In this document: in pieces, positions 1 to 6,153 of the stretch
Numbering within the stretch: position 1 is the first letter of the stretch
Layout: each line of letters opens with the position of its first letter
DNA from: Rufibacter sp. DG15C
Lineage (GTDB): Bacteria > Bacteroidota > Bacteroidia > Cytophagales > Hymenobacteraceae
Assembly (NCBI RefSeq): GCF_001577755.1
Contig: NZ_CP010776.1
Span: 1,736,001-1,800,000, forward strand
Direction of reading: 5' to 3'
DNA: 64,000 nt
The notes under the pieces: generated by a model
Databases searched by the model: none
Told to the model about the DNA's origin: nothing
What the model saw: the letters and a program-made list of their open reading frames with translations, nothing else
Translations under genes and position numbers: made by a program

Positions 1-242
1 GTAGTAGTACCGGTGGTAGTACCCGTAGTGGTACCAGTTGTAGTGCCTGTGGTTGTTCCTGTAGTAGTACCGGTGGTGGTGCTAGTGGTACCCGTAGTGG
101 TGCCGTCTGTAGTACCAGTCTCAGTAGACATATCTGTAGAGGTTGTGTCTGTAGTGGTTTCAGTGCTTCCAGAGCAAGAAGTAAGTGCTGAAGCGGCTAC
201 AAAAGCGACTGCTGCGAACACGTTTAAAAATGTCTTTTTCAT
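1..242 (-). CDS. Thr/Gly-repeat lipoprotein, 3' part beyond window
   Basis: Reading the minus strand from the ATG at 242 gives an open frame that runs off the left edge. It starts with a basic, hydrophobic signal peptide (MKKTFLNVFAAVAFVAASA) and a lipobox LTSC with Cys23, so an envelope lipoprotein is predicted. After an acidic Ser/Thr stretch it becomes an almost pure repeat of Thr-Thr-Thr-Gly units up to the edge. The repeated codons are varied (act/acc/aca, ggt/gga/ggc), which suggests selection on the protein and not fresh slippage alone. No folded domain is recognisable. The tail could be a flexible, possibly O-glycosylated spacer. The C-terminus is not visible. Confidence 0.7.
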   Translation of the reverse strand, partial: MKKTFLNVFAAVAFVAASALTSCSGSTETTTDTTSTDMSTETGTTDGTTTGTTSTTTGTTTGTTTGTTTGTTTGTTTGTT

Positions 243-431
243 AGTCTTTGACAGGTTAAGTGTATAATGTTGATTTGGTTTTAGGTTACGAATCCTCTTT
301 TACGACCTATTCTCAGAAAGGTGCTATATTTTATCTGAAATTTATTCTTTGCCCAAAAAGTCGGTTCTTTGGAAGAACTCAACCAAGCCCGGGGCAATGC
401 GTATTTCCCGCAGGTTCTCTTACCTTTTTCT

Positions 432-839
432 ATGCAAGCTTCCCTGCCCACCACCATCCTGTTTGACGGCGTCTGCAACCTTTGTAACGGATTTGTACAG
501 TTTGTCATTCAACATGACCCCGCAGGCCGTTTCCATTTTGCCGCCTTGCAATCTGAACTAGGGCAGCAGATCCTAAAAGAGCACGGCCTGCACACCCAGA
601 ACTTCCAGACGGTGCTGCTTCTGGAGGACGGGAGGCTTTATAAGCAGTCCACCGCCGCGCTGCGCATTGCCCGCCGCTTGCATGGAGCCTGGTCCTGGAC
701 GTACGCCTTGGTAGTAGTGCCTTCCTTTCTACGAGATGCCGTGTATGACTTTGTATCCAGAAACCGCTACCGGTGGTTTGGTCAACAGGAAAGCTGCCTA
801 CTGCCTACCCCTGAGTTAAAAGCACGTTTTCTCTCCTGA
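432..839 (+). CDS. DCC-family thiol-disulfide oxidoreductase-like protein (DUF393)
   Basis: A 135-residue protein of the DCC (DUF393, YuxK-like) family. The N-terminal motif LFDGVCNLCNGFV carries the family DxxCxxC signature (Asp12, Cys15, Cys18), followed by the usual helical region with RFxFAALQSE and a C-terminal YDFVSRNRYRWFG segment. The length matches the family. The frame is open further upstream to 369, but the ATG at 432 puts the first beta strand immediately after the start, as in relatives. The family is thought to have a thioredoxin-like fold, but the substrate is not known. It stands alone, divergent from the lipoprotein at the left edge. Confidence 0.85.
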   Translation: MQASLPTTILFDGVCNLCNGFVQFVIQHDPAGRFHFAALQSELGQQILKEHGLHTQNFQTVLLLEDGRLYKQSTAALRIARRLHGAWSWTYALVVVPSFLRDAVYDFVSRNRYRWFGQQESCLLPTPELKARFLS

Positions 840-963
840 ATGTTTACTTGAAAACTTATAAGATTTTCTCCCTCAGTGAGTTACTCTGGTTATTTGCTTG
901 GAATAGCAAAAGGGATGTTTTGTTACTGATTTTACAATCTCTACTAAATCTATAGAGATTTTA

Positions 964-1000
964 GTTTTTCGCCTCGTTTCATGAAAATAAGTCAAAAACG
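964..1000. repeat. Dispersed palindrome P, degenerate copy
   Basis: A degenerate copy of the 38-bp palindrome family (consensus arms CGTTTTTGGCCTGTTTTC and GAAAACAGGCCAAAAACG). It reads GTTTTTCGCC...AGTCAAAAACG and lies just upstream of the promoter of the symporter gene. Confidence 0.6.
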
Positions 1001-1005
1001 GCGCT

Positions 1006-1013
1006 TACTTTTG
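1006..1013 (+). promoter_or_regulatory. Bacteroidota-type -7 element of the symporter gene
   Basis: TACTTTTG fits the phylum's -7 consensus TAnnTTTG and lies 44 bp before the GTG start at 1058. No clear -33 TTTG box is visible; the degenerate palindrome occupies that position. Confidence 0.45.
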
Positions 1014-1057
1014 CGCCCTGCTTTCTAAAGCGGCTTTACTTATTTAACAGAATTCAC

Positions 1058-2479
1058 GTGCAAAAAATAGATGCTTTTTTAGCCGAGGCCAGCAGTCTGG
1101 CCTGGGGAATGCCTTTGTTGATTTTATTGATGGGAGGCGGGTTGTTTCTCATGCTCTACAGCCGGTTGGTGCCGTTCAGGATGTTGAAACATTCCATTGC
1201 GGTGATACGGGGCAAATACCAAGACCCTAATGCCGCCGGACAGATCACCCCTTTTGAGGCCATGGCCGGCGCTTTGGCGTCTACCATTGGCATGGGCAGT
1301 ATCAGTGGCGTGGCCGTGGGCATTGCCATGGGCGGACCGGGCGTCTTGTTCTGGATGTGGATAAGCGCCCTGGTGGGTATGGCCACCAAGTTCTTTACCT
1401 GCACGCTCGCCATCATGTACCGGGGCCGCAATGAACTAGGCGAGGTAGAGGGCGGGCCCATGTACATAGTGACCGAAGGATTAGGCAAGAAATGGAAGCC
1501 CTTGTCCATCCTGTTTGCCGGTGCCGGTCTGTTTGGCACCTTGCCGCTATTTCAGGCCAACCAGCTGACGCAGATTTTAACCGATGTCCTCTTAAAACCC
1601 AGTGGAGTGGTGGGAGAGGAGAACCTGTTTGTCTCTAACCTTTTGATGGGCATGGCCTTCGCATTTCTGGTGTCCATTATTCTGTTTGGAGGCTTAAAGC
1701 GGATTGCCGCGGTGGCTACCAAACTGGTGCCGTTTATGGTGGTGTTATTCTCGGGGTCGGTGATTTACATTGTGTTTTCTAACCTGGAGGCGGTGCCTGG
1801 CATGTTCGCCCTCATCTTTGAAGACGCGTTCACTGGCAAAGCCGTGCTGGGAGGCTCTGTGATTCAAATCATCATCATGGGTGCCCGCCGCGCCTCTTTC
1901 TCCAATGAAGCCGGAATTGGCACCGCCGACATGATGCACGGCGAGTCCCGGAACAATGAGCCCGTGCGTGAAGGCCTGGTGGCTATGTGGGAACCTTTCA
2001 TTGACACCATTGTGGTATGTACCATGACCGGCCTGGCTATTCTGGTGACTGGTGTCTGGGACACCAACACGGGCAACGGGGTCTCTATGACCTCAGAGGC
2101 CTTTGGTGCCGCCATGCCGCACGTAGGCAAGTATCTTCTGGTGATCTGCGTGTTTATTTTTGCGTTTACGGCCCTGTTCTCTTACTGCTACTACGGCTCC
2201 AAGTGCTTTACCTACCTGTTCGGGTTTAAGTACCGCCGTTTCTACGACTACTTCTACATCCTCACCATCATCATCGGATCAGTGGTGACGCTCACCTCAG
2301 TGATTAATTTAGTAGACACTGCCTTCGCACTCATGGCCATTCCTACCATGACCTGCGCCTTAGTCTTGGCGCCTAAAGTTCTGGCCGCCTCCAGTGAGTA
2401 TTTAGGTAGGCTGCAGAGGGGAGAAATTGAGGAGTTTGAGCAGAAACAAGTAGTGCCTACCAAGAAGCAGAAGGCCTAG
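1058..2479 (+). CDS. Alanine/glycine:cation symporter family protein (AGCS)
   Basis: A 473-residue polytopic membrane protein of the AGCS family (AlsT/DagA type), which imports small neutral amino acids with Na+ or H+. Typical family segments are visible: GGGLFLMLYSRLVPFRML in the first helix, GSISGVAVGIAMGGPGVLFW, and the conserved MGARRASFSNEAGIGTADM region about residues 275-293, followed by further helices and a basic C-terminal tail. The length agrees with the family. The start is a GTG at 1058. It is monocistronic, between a promoter-like box and a palindrome. The exact substrate cannot be read from sequence. Confidence 0.92.
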   Translation: MQKIDAFLAEASSLAWGMPLLILLMGGGLFLMLYSRLVPFRMLKHSIAVIRGKYQDPNAAGQITPFEAMAGALASTIGMGSISGVAVGIAMGGPGVLFWMWISALVGMATKFFTCTLAIMYRGRNELGEVEGGPMYIVTEGLGKKWKPLSILFAGAGLFGTLPLFQANQLTQILTDVLLKPSGVVGEENLFVSNLLMGMAFAFLVSIILFGGLKRIAAVATKLVPFMVVLFSGSVIYIVFSNLEAVPGMFALIFEDAFTGKAVLGGSVIQIIIMGARRASFSNEAGIGTADMMHGESRNNEPVREGLVAMWEPFIDTIVVCTMTGLAILVTGVWDTNTGNGVSMTSEAFGAAMPHVGKYLLVICVFIFAFTALFSYCYYGSKCFTYLFGFKYRRFYDYFYILTIIIGSVVTLTSVINLVDTAFALMAIPTMTCALVLAPKVLAASSEYLGRLQRGEIEEFEQKQVVPTKKQKA

Positions 2480-2489
2480 GTTTAAAATT

Positions 2490-2529
2490 CCGGTTTTGGC
2501 CTGATTTCTGGAAAGTAGGCCAAAACCGG
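2490..2529. repeat. Dispersed palindrome P
   Basis: Arms CCGGTTTTGGCCTGATTTC and GAAAGTAGGCCAAAACCGG around TG. It lies 11 bp after the symporter stop. The outer CCGG/CCGG pair shows a compensated extension of the stem. Confidence 0.85.
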
Positions 2530-2552
2530 ACTAGAAGGAAATGCCTGCCAAA

Positions 2553-2576
2553 GACAAAGCAGTGCCTGGTCTCTAC
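2553..2576. repeat. RAYT-type REP palindrome, degenerate copy
   Basis: GACAAAGCAGTGCC followed by TGGTCTCTAC. The reverse complement matches the REP that flanks the transposase gene at 21151-21762 (GTAGAGACAAGGCA-C-TGCC...). A solo copy. Confidence 0.6.
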
Positions 2577-2591
2577 AGTTGAATTATTACT

Positions 2592-2634
2592 AAAACAGAA
2601 AGGCCGCTCCATTATGGGGCGGCCTTTCTGTTTT
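2592..2634. terminator. Bidirectional terminator between the symporter gene and carB
   Basis: A strong GC hairpin (stem CAGAAAGGCCGCtCC / GGgGCGGCCTTTCTG, loop ATTAT) flanked by AAAA and TTTT. It can terminate carB on the minus strand and the convergent symporter transcript. Confidence 0.85.
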
Positions 2635-2655
2635 GATTATCGTGCAACGCACAAA

Positions 2656-5469
2656 TTACTTACTCAGGTACAGGTTGCGTTCAGAGTAAATCTTAGTGAA
2701 ATAGTCGTCCTCCAGGTTGTCAATGAAGTAGATGGCCTCACCGGTAGATTTCATCTCGGGTCCAAGCTCCTTGTTTACTTCCGGGAACTTGCTGTGCGAG
2801 AAGACCGGCACCTTGATGGCGTAGCCGTCCAGCTTCGGGTTGAAGGTAAAGTCTGTGACCTTGTTGGCGCCCAGCATCACTTTGGCGGCCCAGTTCACAT
2901 ACGGCTCGCCGTAGGCTTTGGCAATGAACGGCACCGTGCGGCTGGCGCGCGGGTTGGCTTCAATGATGTAGACAATCTCGTTCTTGATGGCGAACTGGAT
3001 GTTGATGAGGCCCACCGTGTTGAGTGCCAGGGCAATCTTCTTGGTGTACTCGCGTATCTGGTTCATCACGTTCTCGCTCAGGTCAAACGGCGGAAGCACC
3101 GCATACGAGTCTCCTGAGTGAATACCGGCCGGCTCAATATGCTCCATGATGCCCAGAATCTGCACGTTCTCGCCGTCACAAATCGCATCGGCTTCGGCTT
3201 CAATGGCGCGGTCCAGGAAATGGTCTAGGAGTACATGGTTGCCCGGGCTGTCTTTTAAGATGTCCAGTACCTGCGCCTCTAGTTCTTTCTCGTTGATGAC
3301 AATTTTCATGTTCTGGCCACCCAACACGTAGCTAGGGCGCACCAAGAGCGGGAACTTCAGATCCTTGCACACTTCCAAGGCTTCCTCAGCGGAGGTCACG
3401 CTCGCGAACGGCGGGTATGGGATGTCGTTGTCTTTTAACAGGGTAGAGAAGGCGCCGCGGTCTTCGGCTAAGTCCAGGCTCTCATAGGTGGTACCCATGA
3501 TTTTAATCCCGAAGCGGGTCAGTTTCTCGGCCAGTTTCAAGGCGGTCTGTCCGCCTAATTGGACAATCACACCTTCTGGTTTCTCATGCAGAATGATGTC
3601 ATAGATGTGCTCCCAGAACACCGGCTCAAAGTAGAGCTTGTCAGAGATGTCAAAGTCTGTAGACACCGTCTCTGGGTTACAGTTAATCATGATGGTCTCA
3701 TAGCCACATTCGCGGGCGGCCAACACGCCGTGCACGCACGAGTAGTCAAACTCAATGCCTTGGCCAATGCGGTTAGGGCCCGAACCCAGCACTACCACCT
3801 TTTTGCGGTCAGAAGGAATACTCTCGTTCTCGCCGTCAAAGGTGCTGTAGAAGTACGGCGTCTGGGCCTCAAACTCGGCGGCGCAGGTGTCCACCATCTT
3901 GAACACGCGGGTAATGCCCATGCTGGTGCGCTTGTCGTGCACTTCGCTCTCCTTGCAACGCAGCAGGTAGGCCAGCTGCCTGTCGGCGAAGCCTTTCACC
4001 TTGGCGGTGCGCATGAGGTCTGCCGGGATGTTGTCAATGTGGTATTTCAGGATTTCGCGCTCAGTAAGTTCCAGCTCTTCAATCTGCTGCAAAAACCACG
4101 GGTCAATCTTGGTTACTTTATGGATGGTGCTGGAGGCTACGCCAAACTTCATGGCGTCTTTGATGGTGAACAGGCGGTCCCAGCTAGGGTTGGCCAGACT
4201 GTCCATGAGCTGGTCATAGTTGGTTTTCTCCTTGCCATCGGCGCCCAGTCCGTTGCGCTTAATCTCCAGGCTTTGGCAGGCCTTCTGCAAAGCCTCCTGG
4301 AACGTCCGTCCAATGCCCATCACCTCGCCTACAGACTTCATCTGCAAGCCCAGCGTTTTGTTGGCGCCCTTGAACTTGTCAAAGTTCCAGCGCGGTATCT
4401 TCACAATCACGTAGTCCAGTGCGGGCTCAAAGAACGCCGAGGTGGTCTTGGTGATGGAATTCTGCAATTCATCTAAGTTATAGCCAATGGCCAGTTTGGC
4501 GGCTACTTTGGCAATTGGATAACCCGTGGCTTTGGAGGCCAGTGCCGAGGAGCGGCTCACGCGCGGGTTAATCTCAATGGCGATGATGGTGTCATCTTCT
4601 GGGTTCACCGAGAACTGCACGTTACAACCGCCGGCAAACTGCCCGATGCCGTTCATCATCTTGATGGCCAAATCGCGCATGCGCTGGTAGACCGTGTCTG
4701 GCAGGGTCATGGCCGGGGCCACCGTGATGGAGTCTCCGGTGTGTATGCCCATCGGGTCAAAGTTCTCAATGGAGCAGATGATGATGATGTTGCCGATGTT
4801 GTCGCGCAACAGCTCCAGCTCGTATTCCTTCCAGCCCATGATGCTTTGCTCTACCAGTACCTCGTGGGTGGGAGAGGCATGCAGGCCGCGGGTCAAGGCG
4901 GCGTCAAACTCCTCTGGGGTGTTCACAAAGCCACCACCGGTTCCGCCCAAGGTGAACGACGGACGTATCACCAGCGGGAAGCCAATCTCCTGGGCAATCT
5001 CCTTGCCCTCTAGGAACGAGGTGGCGGTGTGGCCTTTGCAGACATTCACGTCCAGCTCAATCATCAAAAGACGGAATTTCTCACGGTCCTCAGTGGTCTC
5101 AATGGCGCCAATGTCTACGCCAATCATCCTCACGCCGTATTTTTTCCAGATACCGGCTTTGTCACAGTCAATGGCCAGGTTCAGCGCGGTCTGTCCTCCC
5201 ATGGTAGGCAGCACCGCGTCAATCCTATGCTTTTCCAGAATCTGCACAATCGACTTTTTCTCCAGCGGTAACAGGTAGACGTTGTCTGCCGTGATGGAGT
5301 CGGTCATGATGGTGGCCGGGTTGGAGTTGATGAGGGTGACCTCAATCCCTTCCTCGCGCAGAGAACGGGCGGCTTGCGAGCCGGAGTAGTCAAATTCACA
5401 GGCTTGTCCAATGACAATAGGACCAGAACCAATGATTAAGACAGACTTGATGGATTGATCTTTGGGCAT
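2656..5469 (-). CDS. carB: Carbamoyl-phosphate synthase large subunit, short form
   Basis: A 937-residue synthetase subunit that makes carbamoyl phosphate from bicarbonate, ATP and ammonia for pyrimidine and arginine synthesis. Two homologous halves are clear. Each opens with a preATP-grasp glycine motif (LIIGSGPIVIGQACEFDYSG near residue 11, VVLGSGPNRIGQGIEFDYS near 556) and continues into an ATP-grasp domain (RPSFTLGGTGGG; RPSYVLGGQNM). The protein stops after the second ATP-grasp half, so the C-terminal MGS allosteric domain (about residues 936-1073 in E. coli) is missing; I believe this short form is usual in the phylum. The partner carA is not in the window. The ATG at 5469 is preceded by a promoter-like box. 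Confidence 0.97.
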   Translation of the reverse strand: MPKDQSIKSVLIIGSGPIVIGQACEFDYSGSQAARSLREEGIEVTLINSNPATIMTDSITADNVYLLPLEKKSIVQILEKHRIDAVLPTMGGQTALNLAIDCDKAGIWKKYGVRMIGVDIGAIETTEDREKFRLLMIELDVNVCKGHTATSFLEGKEIAQEIGFPLVIRPSFTLGGTGGGFVNTPEEFDAALTRGLHASPTHEVLVEQSIMGWKEYELELLRDNIGNIIIICSIENFDPMGIHTGDSITVAPAMTLPDTVYQRMRDLAIKMMNGIGQFAGGCNVQFSVNPEDDTIIAIEINPRVSRSSALASKATGYPIAKVAAKLAIGYNLDELQNSITKTTSAFFEPALDYVIVKIPRWNFDKFKGANKTLGLQMKSVGEVMGIGRTFQEALQKACQSLEIKRNGLGADGKEKTNYDQLMDSLANPSWDRLFTIKDAMKFGVASSTIHKVTKIDPWFLQQIEELELTEREILKYHIDNIPADLMRTAKVKGFADRQLAYLLRCKESEVHDKRTSMGITRVFKMVDTCAAEFEAQTPYFYSTFDGENESIPSDRKKVVVLGSGPNRIGQGIEFDYSCVHGVLAARECGYETIMINCNPETVSTDFDISDKLYFEPVFWEHIYDIILHEKPEGVIVQLGGQTALKLAEKLTRFGIKIMGTTYESLDLAEDRGAFSTLLKDNDIPYPPFASVTSAEEALEVCKDLKFPLLVRPSYVLGGQNMKIVINEKELEAQVLDILKDSPGNHVLLDHFLDRAIEAEADAICDGENVQILGIMEHIEPAGIHSGDSYAVLPPFDLSENVMNQIREYTKKIALALNTVGLINIQFAIKNEIVYIIEANPRASRTVPFIAKAYGEPYVNWAAKVMLGANKVTDFTFNPKLDGYAIKVPVFSHSKFPEVNKELGPEMKSTGEAIYFIDNLEDDYFTKIYSERNLYLSK

Positions 5470-5494
5470 GGCAATGGGGTATGTATAAATTGCC

Positions 5495-5502
5495 CAAAGT
5501 TA
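5495..5502 (-). promoter_or_regulatory. -7 element of carB
   Basis: On the minus strand TAACTTTG, matching TAnnTTTG, 25 bp before the carB ATG. No -33 box is obvious. Confidence 0.4.
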
Positions 5503-5634
5503 ACGGAGAAACTTTAATACCCCCGGAAAAAGTGAGGAAACCTGCGTTTTCTGGCTAAAATAATTCTGCTGGCGTGGTTTGACTATGATGGAAGCTACGC
5601 TGAAGGAGCCTTTCCAAAAGGGTGTGTTGCCGCT

Positions 5635-5670
5635 GTTTTTCGTCTGTTTTCTGGGAAATAGGCTAAAAAC
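5635..5670. repeat. Dispersed palindrome P
   Basis: GTTTTTCGTCTGTTTTC / GGGAAATAGGCTAAAAAC; an imperfect copy in the carB-dinG gap, left of the long foldback element. Confidence 0.75.
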
Positions 5671-5719
5671 GGATTTCGATAAATGTAATCTAGGCAACTA
5701 AGAAGGGCTGGCTATGCAC

Positions 5720-6039
5720 AGATTCTCCCCTTGATGATTGCCCAAACGAGAGTTTGAGGCAGCGAGCGGTAGCTCTGTAGAGGGGTGTTTACATCAGCAG
5801 CTTAATTCCAGCAAAGAAGTTGATGCGCAAGAGGTAAGGCACTGCCTTGTCCCTGCAATAACCAATTTATATAGTTTTCTCTGTAAGAGGTAGAAGTACA
5901 GAATCATTACTTTCAATGCTTACGAAGCAAATGAAAATGTTTGTGTGTGGAATAAAAAGGCAATTGTAAACACCCCTCTACAGAGCTACCGCTCGCTGCC
6001 TCAAACTCTCGTTTGGGCAATCCTCAAGGGGAGAATCTG
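5720..6039. mobile_element. MITE-like foldback element with 74-bp inverted repeats
   Basis: Two 74-bp arms (5720-5793 and 5966-6039) are reverse complements of each other with a single mismatch that I can find, separated by 172 bp. The arms begin CAGATTCTCCCCTTGA and end GGGGTGTTTAC. No open frame of useful length lies between them, so this is a non-autonomous element or remnant. The loop carries a REP-type palindrome (5832-5855). No target-site duplication is obvious. It accounts for most of the 684-bp gap between carB and dinG. Confidence 0.75.
5832..5855. repeat. RAYT-type REP nested in the foldback element
   Basis: AGGTAAGGCACTGCC followed by TTGTCCCTGC; the core AAGGCACTGCCTT matches the REP around the transposase gene. 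It lies within the loop of the 74-bp inverted-repeat element. Confidence 0.6.
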
Positions 6040-6099
6040 CGTTTGGCAAGGGCAAGTATGGGGAGAGGGTTGCGTCATTTTAGATTGAAAAGGCAAGCT

Positions 6100-6136
6100 G
6101 TTTTTAGCCTCTTTTCCGCAAAACAAGTCAAGAACG
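6100..6136. repeat. Dispersed palindrome P
   Basis: GTTTTTAGCCTCTTTTC / GCAAAACAAGTCAAGAAC, imperfect, 17 bp beyond the 3' end of dinG. Confidence 0.7.
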
Positions 6137-6153
6137 ATGTGCCTGGGAACTGA

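Noticed and set aside
1-130. Short tandem-repeat DNA resembling a CRISPR-like or satellite array
   Set aside because: The repeat follows codons of a Thr/Gly protein; there are no spacers of constant length.
13-267. Val/Pro-rich plus-strand open frame at the left edge
   Set aside because: It is the shadow of the minus-strand lipoprotein, which has a proper signal peptide, lipobox and Thr/Gly repeat.
5500-5697. 65-codon minus-strand frame upstream of carB
   Set aside because: It spans a palindrome copy and the carB promoter box and has no recognisable features.
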